DNA of 41,205 nucleotides. Origin: Hyphomicrobiales bacterium (GTDB lineage: Bacteria; Pseudomonadota; Alphaproteobacteria; Rhizobiales; Phreatobacteraceae). A program made the position numbers and the translations under genes. The DNA lies in assembly GCA_017304475.1 (NCBI GenBank), contig JAFKKV010000049.1, positions 1 through 41,205 on the forward strand. Reading direction: 5' to 3'. Positions 18,037 through 26,356 of this stretch are shown here, piece by piece. Each line of letters begins with the position of its first letter. Position 1 is the first letter of the stretch. Below the pieces are notes generated by a model, which worked only from the letters and a program-made list of their open reading frames with translations, searched no databases and was not told the origin of the DNA.

Positions 18037-19677
18037 TTACTGGCTTTTGGTGGCGGTGTAATAGCTGGCATAGGCAATGCCATTGTATATCTCGCCCTTG
18101 ATCTTCGGAGACTGGACGTAGATCCGCTGAACGATCTGCGTTCGCGGAATGAAATAGCCCTGTTCAAGAACGTATTTCTGCAGTTCGTCGAGAAGAGGCG
18201 CGCGGATCTCGGCGGTGCCGGCGGTGGCGATCTTGTCGCGCAGGGCGTTGATCTTCGGGTCGCTCTCGCCGAGGGCGAACCAGTTCTCGCCATTGTTGGC
18301 GTCGGTGAGGATGCTGGCCACCGTGCCGGCATCGATGAAGCTGCGCGTCACCTCATAGGCCGGAACGGCCGGGCCGCCGAACTTGACCCTTTCGCCATAG
18401 GTGACGACGTCATAGGAGCGGATGATGACCCTCCAGCCGATCTTGCCGAGCTGCTGGGCGATGAGTTCGTCGATCGCCTTGGCTGTTCCGAGATAGGGAT
18501 TGGAGTGCAGCGTCAGCACCAGTTGCTTGCCGCCCTTGGCGCGGATGCCGTCGGCGCCCTTGGCCCAGCCCGCCGCGTCGAGCAGCTTCTCGGCCTTGGC
18601 GGGGTCATAGGCCAAAAGGGCGCTGTGGTCGGTCGCTCCGGGGACGTTGCTCTGGATGAAGGACGTCGCCAGCTTCCAGTCGGGCGTATAGACGGTGTCG
18701 ATGATCTCCCGGCGATTGATGCCGGCCTGGAGGGCCTGACGCACCTTCACGTCGTTATAGGGCTCCAGCCTGGTGTTGATCGCCAGGCCGTTGACGAAGC
18801 CGAGATAGCGCGGCGTCGCGATCGTGAAGCCCGCCGCCTTCAGGGAGACCAGCTCCTGGGGCGAAGCATTGTAGGCGACGTCGGCCTGGCCGGCCTGGAC
18901 GGCCGAGACACGCAGCGAGGGTTCCGACACCAGTTTGTAGGTGATCGAATCGAGGAAGGCCGGTCCGGTATGGCCGACGGCCGGAGGCCCCCAATTGTAG
19001 TCCTTGCGCTTGACGAGCCTGACGAAGTCGCCCTCCTTCCAGGCCTCGACCAGGAACGGTCCGCTGCCGGAGGTCTTGCCGAGATCGGCCTGCCGTGCCG
19101 AGGGCTGGGCGATGGTCTTCGGCGAGATCAGGATCGAGCCGTGATATCCGAGCGTGGGGATGAAGCCGAGCGTCGGCGCCTTGAAGAAGACCTTCACCGT
19201 GGCCGCATCGACCGCCTCGGCGCGGTCATAGGTCTTCGGGAAGAGACCGATCGGGTTGATGCGGTCGCTCCGGCGGCCGGCGTACCAGATGTCGAGATTG
19301 GCGACGACGGCCGCGGCGTCGAGCGGCGTGCCGTCGGAAAAGGTCACGCCGCTCTTGAGTTTGAGGGTAAATTCGGTGGCGTTGTCGTTCTGCTGCCAAT
19401 GCTCGGCGATCCAGGGGCTGACCTTGCCGTCCGCGTCGACATAAACGAGCTTGTCGGTCACATGGCCCCATATGTGGCCCTGGAAGCTGGAAATCGCGCT
19501 GTTATTGGGGATCCAGCTGTCGCCGAGCGAGTCGATGAGGAAGGTGATGCTGCCGCCGGCGCGGACGGTGCTGGCGCTCGCTGCGGCGCCGACGACAGGA
19601 GCTGTGATCGCAAGCCCGGCAGTGGTCATCAGCAAGCGCCGCCGCGAAAGGGAAGGCGAGGAAAAGCGTTCGGTCAT
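18037..19677 (-). CDS. Peptide/nickel-type ABC substrate-binding protein (SBP family 5)
   Basis: A 546-residue periplasmic binding protein. The N-terminus has a twin-arginine-type signal (SRRRLLMTTAGLAITAP) with cleavage expected after about residue 36. The mature part follows the family 5 pattern, with WIAEHWQQNDNATEFTLKLK and GVTFSDGTPLDAAAV near residues 88-122 and the hinge signature around SGSGPFLVEAW. It delivers the substrate to the permeases downstream. AGGATTT precedes the ATG. Family 5 proteins bind peptides but also opines, sugars, sulfonates and metal chelates, so substrate cannot be read from sequence. The neighbouring monooxygenases suggest a small organic compound that is then oxidised. 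Confidence 0.92.
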   Translation of the reverse strand: MTERFSSPSLSRRRLLMTTAGLAITAPVVGAAASASTVRAGGSITFLIDSLGDSWIPNNSAISSFQGHIWGHVTDKLVYVDADGKVSPWIAEHWQQNDNATEFTLKLKSGVTFSDGTPLDAAAVVANLDIWYAGRRSDRINPIGLFPKTYDRAEAVDAATVKVFFKAPTLGFIPTLGYHGSILISPKTIAQPSARQADLGKTSGSGPFLVEAWKEGDFVRLVKRKDYNWGPPAVGHTGPAFLDSITYKLVSEPSLRVSAVQAGQADVAYNASPQELVSLKAAGFTIATPRYLGFVNGLAINTRLEPYNDVKVRQALQAGINRREIIDTVYTPDWKLATSFIQSNVPGATDHSALLAYDPAKAEKLLDAAGWAKGADGIRAKGGKQLVLTLHSNPYLGTAKAIDELIAQQLGKIGWRVIIRSYDVVTYGERVKFGGPAVPAYEVTRSFIDAGTVASILTDANNGENWFALGESDPKINALRDKIATAGTAEIRAPLLDELQKYVLEQGYFIPRTQIVQRIYVQSPKIKGEIYNGIAYASYYTATKSQ

Positions 19678-19743
19678 GACGAAATCCTGATTGTCTGTTT
19701 GGCTGGCGCATCGTCCGCGGTGAGCGAAGCGATCGCCGCGTGA

Positions 19744-20958
19744 TCACTGTCTGGCCTGGAGCGGCAGCCGGGCCGGCGTGGCCGTCGGTTCCCGACGCGG
19801 CGGCCGGCCGGCCCGGGCGGCAAAGGCCGCTCGCCCGAGAAGCGAGATCACCGTGTCCTCCTGCGGGGCATGGACCAGCACCGACTGAATGTCGCGGAAA
19901 TGCCGCTCCAGGCCGCCATCGCTGCTCAAGCCCGGATTTCCGAGCGCCGTGACGGCGACCTGCACCGCCTGCCGCAATTGCCGTCCGGCCAGCAGCCGGG
20001 CGCGCAACAGCTTGTCCGGCTCATGCGCGGCATGATCGACGGCATCGAAAATGAGCTGGCGCGCGCCCTGGACCAGCAGGTCGATCTCGCCGGCAAGCGC
20101 GACGATGCGCTCGGTTCGAGAGATCGGAAAGCCGAGATTGGCGGGAACGCGGCCCGCGGCGAAGGCCAGGAATGCGTCTCGGGCCGCCTCGGCGACACCG
20201 AGATAGATGCCGGTGAGCACGAGCGTGCCTTCGGCGGTGGCGCGATTGTCCTGCTCGGCGATTTCAGTGCCCGTCAGGGCAAGCACGTCGTCGCGGTCGA
20301 CCGCCACATCGGCAAATTCCACGTCGTGAGACACGGTCGCCCGCATGCCCAGGCTTTTCCAGTTCTCGATGATGCGAATACCCGGAGCGCGGGCGAGAAC
20401 GACGAAAGTGCCGACCCGCTGCGGCGTCTCGTCGGTGCTCGCCCAGACAAGGAAATAGGACAATCCCGTGGAGCCGGTGACGAAACGCTTCGTGCCGCTG
20501 ATCGACCATCCGCCGGTGGTGCGGCGCGCAAGCGTTTGCGGGAGGCCGCCCCGCGCGGGAGAGCCGAGATCCGGCTCGCCGCGCGCGGCGTTGAGCAGGA
20601 CCGGTCCCTTGCGGGCTTCGGCCAGCAGGCGGAGATAAAGCTCCTCCGGCCAAAAGCCGCGTTGGGCCTGGTGCCGGTGGGCGAACAGCGTCATCAGGCT
20701 GATGAGCGCGACTGACGGATCTCCGCGACCAAGCGCGGCCATTAATCGGACCAGGTCCCCCAGGCCGATCTCGCGTCCGCCATGGCGCGCCGCGACCGTC
20801 AGTTCGAGCAGGCCGGCGTCGTGAACGGCCCTGATGCCGTCCCAGGGAAAGCTGGCGGAAGCATCCGCGGCGGGGGCTGCGTTGGCGAGCTTTTCAACCA
20901 CGCCGGAAAGGTCGATCCCCGCGACATCGAGTTCGGTCCGGCCTTCGGGATCAGGCAC
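19744..20958 (-). CDS. Acyl-CoA dehydrogenase-like flavoprotein (SfnC/DszC type)
   Basis: A 404-residue member of the acyl-CoA dehydrogenase fold, with an N-terminal helical domain (AVHDAGLLELTVAARHGG), a middle beta domain (GGWSISGTKRFVTGSTG) and a C-terminal helical domain. The usual catalytic glutamate of true acyl-CoA dehydrogenases is not evident. Relatives such as SfnC and DszC use reduced flavin for monooxygenation of sulfur compounds. The start is a GTG at 20958 that overlaps the upstream LLM stop by eight bases, with GGGAG about eight bases before it. The longer frame to 21024 is inside the upstream gene. The coupling to an SsuD-like gene favours a role in organosulfur breakdown. Confidence 0.8.
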   Translation of the reverse strand: MPDPEGRTELDVAGIDLSGVVEKLANAAPAADASASFPWDGIRAVHDAGLLELTVAARHGGREIGLGDLVRLMAALGRGDPSVALISLMTLFAHRHQAQRGFWPEELYLRLLAEARKGPVLLNAARGEPDLGSPARGGLPQTLARRTTGGWSISGTKRFVTGSTGLSYFLVWASTDETPQRVGTFVVLARAPGIRIIENWKSLGMRATVSHDVEFADVAVDRDDVLALTGTEIAEQDNRATAEGTLVLTGIYLGVAEAARDAFLAFAAGRVPANLGFPISRTERIVALAGEIDLLVQGARQLIFDAVDHAAHEPDKLLRARLLAGRQLRQAVQVAVTALGNPGLSSDGGLERHFRDIQSVLVHAPQEDTVISLLGRAAFAARAGRPPRREPTATPARLPLQARQ

Positions 20959-22051
20959 GGGCGCGCTCCCTGACGGCGCGTCGCGCGATTTCCGTCCGGA
21001 CCAGCGGCAGCACGTAGCGGCCATAGTCGATGGCGTCGTTGAGATTGTCGTAGCCGCGGATCGAGATCAGGTCGGCGCCGAGATCGACATAATCGAGGAT
21101 GGAATCCGCGATCGTCTGCGGGGAACCGACCAGGGCGGTGGAGGCGCCGCGCGCATTGGTCGCCGTCACCGTCGGATACCAGAGCGCCCGGTCCTGCACC
21201 TCGCCGCGCGCGGCGATCGCGAGAAGGCGCTGCGAGCCGACATTCTGCGGTGGCCCGTTGGACAGCGCCCGCGTCGGCGCGCCATGGGCGAAATTCGTCT
21301 TGAGCTTCTCCAGCACCCGATGCGCTTTGGCCCAGGCGAGATCGTCGGTTTCGGCGATGATCGGCCGGAAGGTCACCCAGATGCGCGGGCGATCCTTGCG
21401 GCCGGCCTTGGCCGCCGCGGCGTGGATGCGGTCGATCTGTTCCTTCGTCTCCTTGAGCGGCTCGCCCCACAGGCCGAAAATGTCGGCGAGCGAACCGCCC
21501 ACCCGGTAGGCGTCCTCGGACGAGCCGCCGAGCGAAACCGGAATGCTTCCGTTCACCGGCAGCACCGCGTTGCTGAAGCCCTTGAACTCGTAATATTTGC
21601 CGTTGAAATCGAAGGGTTCGGACGATTGCCAGGCCCGCCGCAGGATGCGGATATATTCCTCTGTGCGCTCGTAACGCTCTTCCTTGGTCAGGAAATCGCC
21701 TTCGCGCGCCTGCTCGACGGCATCGCCGCCGGCGATGAAGTGAACCACCACGCGGCCGCCGCTCAACTGGTCCAGCGTGGCAAGGGCCCTGGCCGCGACG
21801 GTCGGATAGACGGTATTGGGGCGGAGCGCGATGATCGGACGAACAGATTTCGTGTGAGCAATGACGGTCGCGCCCAGCGTGAAGGGATCAAACGACGAGG
21901 AATGGTAAGGCAGGAGTGTGTAATCGAAACCGGCCTCATCCAGGGTTCGCGAATAGCGTGCGAAATATGCCGGATCGATTGGCGATCCTGGTTTTGGATC
22001 CAGATCTGTCGCGCTATTGGCATAGCTTGCGCTAATAAATTCTACGGGCAT
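20951..22051 (-). CDS. SsuD-like alkanesulfonate-type flavin monooxygenase
   Basis: A 366-residue luciferase-family monooxygenase that resembles alkanesulfonate monooxygenase. Matching features are IIALRPNTVYPTVAARALAT and LDQLSGGRVVVHFIAGGD, then ERYERTEEYIRILRRAW, FDFNGKYYEFKG, SLGGSSEDAY, and the C-terminal STALVGSPQTIADSILDYVD. Such enzymes use reduced FMN supplied by a separate reductase and O2 to cleave a C-S bond, releasing sulfite and an aldehyde. The ATG at 22051 is preferred (MPVEFISASY, family-typical). An ATG at 22063 and a TTG at 22084 are also in frame and none has a strong ribosome site. It is the first gene of the operon. A flavin reductase gene lies at 34418-35068. Confidence 0.85.
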   Translation of the reverse strand: MPVEFISASYANSATDLDPKPGSPIDPAYFARYSRTLDEAGFDYTLLPYHSSSFDPFTLGATVIAHTKSVRPIIALRPNTVYPTVAARALATLDQLSGGRVVVHFIAGGDAVEQAREGDFLTKEERYERTEEYIRILRRAWQSSEPFDFNGKYYEFKGFSNAVLPVNGSIPVSLGGSSEDAYRVGGSLADIFGLWGEPLKETKEQIDRIHAAAAKAGRKDRPRIWVTFRPIIAETDDLAWAKAHRVLEKLKTNFAHGAPTRALSNGPPQNVGSQRLLAIAARGEVQDRALWYPTVTATNARGASTALVGSPQTIADSILDYVDLGADLISIRGYDNLNDAIDYGRYVLPLVRTEIARRAVRERARA

Positions 22052-22139
22052 AACCTGATCCATAGGATTTCTATTGAAAATCAAGTCTTGAGGTTATGCA
22101 GGTCGATTTGCGGCAGCAAGAGATTGGCAATTTTTTGTT

Positions 22140-22154
22140 CTACCAGTTCGGTAG
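22140..22154. promoter_or_regulatory. Inverted repeat upstream of the SsuD-like operon
   Basis: CTACC and GGTAG form a perfect inverted repeat around AGTTC, 89 bases before the SsuD-like start, beside an AT-rich tract (22119-22138). It could be an operator for the operon. No good -35/-10 pair could be fixed, and no regulator gene lies next to it. Confidence 0.25.
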
Positions 22155-22384
22155 ATGACTGTGCCCTTTATCCGTGTCCACGCGGATCGATCGTGCCTGG
22201 GATGACGCGCGGCCTGCCCATGTCCTGCGGCAGGCGGGCATTTTCGGTTTATGCAATGCCATCTGGGTGAGAGACGGCAGCGTCGTCGGATTGGCGCGCA
22301 TTGCCCGAACCGGGAGAACGTGCGGTTGCTGTCATTGTCCTTGCGCGCCGTGTTCGGGTGCCGGTGCCCGTCTCGGGCCACGGT

Positions 22385-22600
22385 CGGCAGCGCCATCATC
22401 GCCAATGCCGGCCTCCGGGCAGCAACGCCTGACGATACACCGACCGAGACGCTGTCCCCGTGCGCACTGCTGGAACGCGGCGCCGCCCATGTGATCGCCA
22501 CGGCGGCCGATGCCGCCGACATCGCGGCGCTTGGTCGGCGGCCCCGGTCTTGGACGCGATGGTCGAGGATGCGGGAGGTCGAGCGCAGGCATTCGCCGCC
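22385..22600 (+). pseudogene. Remnant of a zinc-type quinone oxidoreductase (MDR family)
   Basis: The plus strand reads, across three frames, like the nucleotide-binding part of a quinone oxidoreductase: VGSAIIANAGLRA, then ALLERGAAHVIAT (both frame of 22251), then LVGGPGL in the next frame from 22531, then LDAMVEDAGG in the third. In intact members this runs as a single stretch of the Rossmann domain. At least two frameshifts are needed and neither the start nor the zinc-binding half is visible, so this would be a decayed fragment. Nothing else in the 22155-22847 gap is convincing. The match is by eye and modest. Confidence 0.35.
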
Positions 22601-22847
22601 ACAATTCCCGCGCCGGCCTCGGCACGCCCTGCGGTCATGCGGTTCTGGGCGTGATGATCAGCGTGCTCCGAAATCGCGATGGGCAGCCCAGCGCCGGCCT
22701 TTGGCTTACCGTAGAAGGCCTGCAAGCGCGCAGCCGAGACCAGGTCGCCATGATCTCGGCAGCCCAGGGAGCGGGATCCTTGTGCGCGCGGACAAGCGAT
22801 CAAGAGCCCTGTGGAGGCATCTCGACCCGCCGGCCGATCGCCGGCTC

Positions 22848-23711
22848 TCAGCTCAGGGCATCCCAGCAGGCGCGAGAAAGTTCCGCGATCAGACCGGTCG
22901 CGGCGACACGGCCCGGCATGCCGTCGGGCATGGTCTTCGGCACTTCGTCGGTCGTCACGCTCATGATGTAGAGCGGCGTCTCGCCTTTGAAAACGATGCC
23001 TGCGTCCATCCATCCGCGCTCGCCCCAGCCGTTCTTGTTGGCGACCGTGGTCATTGTTGGCAGATGCCCGGGAATCATGCTGCGAAAGCGCTGCCAGGTG
23101 AGGAAGCGCAGTGCGGTGGCGCACATCGTGGCGTCGACGCCCAGGCGCTCGATTGCGGCCGGGTCCCCCTTCGCGCCGGCAAGAATCAGCTGCAGCAGCA
23201 ACACCTGGTCGCGTGCCGTCGTCGTCGTGACCGCATCGAGCGAATGGCCGGTCGCCAGTCCGACCGGCGGCAACCGGGTGCGGTGCGTTGTCCGGTCCAT
23301 TCCAATGCGGCGGCAATAGTCGGTGAATTCGGGGATCTCGAAACCCTTCATCACTTCATAAGTGCAGATATTGTCACTGGTGATGATCATCTGCAGGATG
23401 GCGTCCCGCATCGGGAAGGTCAGGCCGGGAGTCATGTATTGACAGACGCCGGAGAGGATCCCTTCCTGCAATTCCTTCTCGATCGTGACGGGCTGATCGA
23501 GGTCGAGACGCCCCTCGGCGGCAGCGTGAAGCGCCGCCATCATGATCGATATCTTGCGAACGCTTGCCGAGGGCAAAACCGCATCACCGCCGCGCGTCAG
23601 TTCTTCGCCGGTCGCCGCCAGCCGAACATGCCAGTAGACCTCGAAGCCCCGGTCGCTCGACAGGCCTTGAAGTCGTGTTTCCAATTCCGATGTTTTCACG
23701 TCACCATCCAC
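22848..23711 (-). CDS. Class A beta-lactamase-like serine hydrolase, atypical active site
   Basis: A 287-residue protein of the beta-lactamase2/class A fold. S50-V-R-K53 is the SxxK nucleophile motif and S112-D-N114 the SDN motif. TTTTARDQ at 162-169 matches the class A TTPRDMA region. Two expected features are absent: the omega-loop ExxLN carrying the deacylating glutamate (here RTRLPPVG), and KTG, which is replaced by K226-N-G228. No signal peptide is visible, so the protein may be cytoplasmic. Antibiotic resistance is therefore doubtful. A peptidase, esterase or amidase role is more likely. The start is a GTG at 23711 with a poor ribosome site. The adjacent peptide-binding protein suggests peptide-like substrates. 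Confidence 0.75.
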   Translation of the reverse strand: MDGDVKTSELETRLQGLSSDRGFEVYWHVRLAATGEELTRGGDAVLPSASVRKISIMMAALHAAAEGRLDLDQPVTIEKELQEGILSGVCQYMTPGLTFPMRDAILQMIITSDNICTYEVMKGFEIPEFTDYCRRIGMDRTTHRTRLPPVGLATGHSLDAVTTTTARDQVLLLQLILAGAKGDPAAIERLGVDATMCATALRFLTWQRFRSMIPGHLPTMTTVANKNGWGERGWMDAGIVFKGETPLYIMSVTTDEVPKTMPDGMPGRVAATGLIAELSRACWDALS

Positions 23712-24051
23712 TCGTCAAAAAGAGATCCAGGCCGGCAGACATGTCATTAGCCGGCTTTCCTGGAATTGTTCACCTGCGAGCCACGGCGCGCGCGGGCGCG
23801 CGCGGGCGCGAGCGGGCGCGAAACGGGCTTCCGGATCTGCGATGCAGACCCGTTCCCCCATGGCGACGAAAACGGCTTGATCTCCAAGCGCGACCGACGC
23901 CTTGAGCCGGGCGAGGCCCTTGGCCATCTGCGCGTCCGATATCGATCACCCCATTGAGCAAGGCCATCGTCTTCCGCAAGACCAGGCTGGCGCCGGACCC
24001 GCGCAATCCATGCGCAGGCCATTTCCCGCAAAAGGAAACCGACGAGAGAGA
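23712..24051. other. Gap with a GC-only 10-bp tandem repeat
   Basis: Bases 23785-23820 hold about three and a half copies of CGCGGGCGCG: two perfect copies at 23791-23810 and one with a single change at 23811-23820. The rest (23830-24051) has minus-strand stretches such as MALLNGVIDIGRAD and MAKGLARLKASVALGDQ in different frames, which may be a decayed gene, but I cannot name it. Confidence 0.4.
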
Positions 24052-25620
24052 CTACGCCCTTCGCCACACCCCCCAGGCGCGCGGCTTGTCGAGGGCCCAG
24101 GATTCATAACCGACCAGTTTCGGCGAAACCGCCTCGATGACCGGGTAGTAATACAGGCCGAGGATCGGCACCTGTTCCGCCATCATGGTCTGGAGTTGGC
24201 GAAGCAGGGCCCGGCGCTCGTCGAATTCGGTGGCGGCCAAGGCTCTGAGATAGAGCGCATAGACGTCTGGGTTGTCCCACTGGGCATTGGGCGTCGTGGC
24301 CTTCTGGCCGATCAGCATTCCGTAGATGACCATGGGGTCGGCGCGCGAGCCGTAGCCGAATGATTGCAGTTGGAACTTGCCGCTGAAATAGTTCTCCAGC
24401 TGCGCGGCCCAGTCGATCACGTCCAGTTCCACCTTGATTCCCACGGCGGTGAGCATCGACTGCACCAGCACGGCATTCTCGTACATGCCGATATAGCGCT
24501 TGTTGGTCTGCAGCTTGATCACCTGGCCCCGATATCCGGATTCGGCCACCAGCCGCTTGGCCAGTTCTGGATCATAGGCGGGCCAGCTGGTCTGGAACGA
24601 GGGTTCGAAATAGGCGCTCGCCTGGGGCACGCCGGAGGGGTTGTGCTGGCTCATCCCGTCCGTCTTGACCTCCGCGATCAAGGCAAGATCGAGCGCGTGC
24701 GCCATAGCCAGCCGCAATTTGACATTGGAGAGCAGCGGATCGTTGGTCTGGATCAGGATCGCGGACAGCGACAGGCCGGGTGCGGAGAGGATGCTGACGC
24801 CACGTTTCCTGATGTCCTCCATGCGCGAAGCCTGCAGCGTGGACACCACATCGATCTGGCCGGCGATGAGCGCCGTTTCGGCGGTCGTCTTGTCCGGAAT
24901 GATCACGAAGCGCACCTCGTCCACATAGGCTGTGCGGTCGCCGCTATAGCCGTCGCGCTTTTCCCGGGAGGGGACATATCCAGCGAAGCGCTCCAGCGCG
25001 ATATATTGCTCCTTGCGCCACTCCTTGAATTTGAACGGGCCGCTGCCGATCGCCGAGTTGGCGATCCAGTTGCCGTCGGGGCCGACATTCTTGGGGCTCG
25101 CCGCCCAGAAATTGCAGATGGGGTCGGCGAGCCGGGTCAGGAACAGCGTGTTGGGGGCGTCGATCCTGAACACGACGGTGCGCTCGTCCAGCGCCTCGAC
25201 CGCTTCGACCTTCAGCCCGCGGGAGCCGTCGAACGACGCCTTGCAGAGCCACGGACCTGCGGCGCCGCCCATGCGACGTTCCCAAAGCCATTTGATGTCG
25301 GCGGCCAGCACTCTGTCGCCATTGTGATAGGTCGCGCCTTCCCTCAGTCTGAAGGTGTAGGATTTGCCGTCCGCGGGCACCTGCCAGCTGTCCGCCAGTG
25401 CCGGCCCGATGGTCATATCGTTCTTCAGCGCGATCAGCGTCTCGAAGATATGGTGGAGAACCGCATCCGTATTCGCATCATTGCGGCTGCCGTCGATGCT
25501 GCGAATATCCGCAGTCAGGGTTATGCGCAGCGTGCCGCCGCGGCGCGGTTCTTCGGCAGAGGCAGGGTTCAGCAGGAAGGCGATAGCGAATAGCGTCGCA
25601 AGGAAGAATTTTATCGGCAT
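24052..25620 (-). CDS. Orphan peptide-type ABC substrate-binding protein (SBP family 5)
   Basis: A 522-residue periplasmic binding protein. A Sec signal peptide ends near SASAEE (about residue 23: FFLATLFAIAFLLNPASAEE). Family 5 features are RRGGTLRITLTADIRSIDG, DSWQVPADGKSYTFRLREG, and SAIGSGPFKFKEW around residues 190-202. It would capture oligopeptides or similar ligands. No permease or ATPase gene is adjacent, so it must share a transporter encoded elsewhere or be a leftover of a larger operon. It lies between a beta-lactamase-like gene (same strand) and a divergent NylB-like amide hydrolase. Confidence 0.9.
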   Translation of the reverse strand: MPIKFFLATLFAIAFLLNPASAEEPRRGGTLRITLTADIRSIDGSRNDANTDAVLHHIFETLIALKNDMTIGPALADSWQVPADGKSYTFRLREGATYHNGDRVLAADIKWLWERRMGGAAGPWLCKASFDGSRGLKVEAVEALDERTVVFRIDAPNTLFLTRLADPICNFWAASPKNVGPDGNWIANSAIGSGPFKFKEWRKEQYIALERFAGYVPSREKRDGYSGDRTAYVDEVRFVIIPDKTTAETALIAGQIDVVSTLQASRMEDIRKRGVSILSAPGLSLSAILIQTNDPLLSNVKLRLAMAHALDLALIAEVKTDGMSQHNPSGVPQASAYFEPSFQTSWPAYDPELAKRLVAESGYRGQVIKLQTNKRYIGMYENAVLVQSMLTAVGIKVELDVIDWAAQLENYFSGKFQLQSFGYGSRADPMVIYGMLIGQKATTPNAQWDNPDVYALYLRALAATEFDERRALLRQLQTMMAEQVPILGLYYYPVIEAVSPKLVGYESWALDKPRAWGVWRRA

Positions 25621-26356
25621 TTTGATCTAAAGCCCCTCTCGATTATCTTATTTATAGTGGCATCGCCGCCGATGCGCTCTCCTCGGTGCTCCGCGAAACG
25701 GTCGCGCCGCGAGCGCCGACCCCGATCTTCCTGTTGGGTTTCGTCGACAAGTCGAGCCTTGTCGGAACTCTAACTTGCGATCGACGATCGCACAATGATG
25801 GCAGCGTATGTTTTTTGGCCGGCAGCCAACGCGCCTGGTCGTTCGGTATATCCCATTGTTTATTCTCGAATATTTTCCACAACTGCGCATTGCCATGCCG
25901 CCACCCCAGGTGTCGAAGCGACAAATCCTTGGGCGGAAACTGCGTGGAAAATGGCCGCGGAGCGTTCGGTGGGGCGTAAGGGGGCGTGTCTGCGCAGCCT
26001 GCATGCCGGCACGATTTGGCCGACGGCCGAGCGGGATCGAATCAAGAGTTCGGATTTTGCCAGTTTCCTGACACTTCTTGGAGACGTAAGTGGCTCCAGT
26101 TCGTCGCTTGAAAAATTCTGAAACCCTTATGTCTATTGGTCTTCAGGCATTCTGAAAATTTCATGGCAGAAAAAATGCGAGACGGCAATTGTGCGATCTG
26201 CGATCGCATTCTATAGACGGCTCGACAGCCGCGATATTCGTCTTCGAGCAAGGCGGGATCGAGGTCTGTCGGGAGGCGCGAAGCGCGTCGATGAGAGGCT
26301 GCGGCCTGTGGCGGCGGCTCTGCGCCATGGTGCTCGGTTATATGAGGCGGGAACAA
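25621..26356. other. AT-richer divergent intergenic region
   Basis: This 736-base gap separates the binding-protein gene (minus) from the NylB-like gene (plus). It is noticeably less GC-rich than its surroundings, with a minus-strand -10-like TATAAA (complement of 25651-25656) upstream of the binding protein. Open frames on both strands (for example 25652-25924 minus) carry no recognisable motif and lack ribosome sites. It probably holds two divergent promoters and perhaps decayed sequence. Confidence 0.4.

Noticed and set aside
22848..23711. Calling this gene an antibiotic-resistance beta-lactamase
   Set aside because: The deacylating glutamate and KTG are missing and no export signal is seen.
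25652..25924. A 90-codon minus-strand frame in the divergent gap
   Set aside because: No ribosome site, no recognisable motif, and overlapping frames on both strands are equally open.
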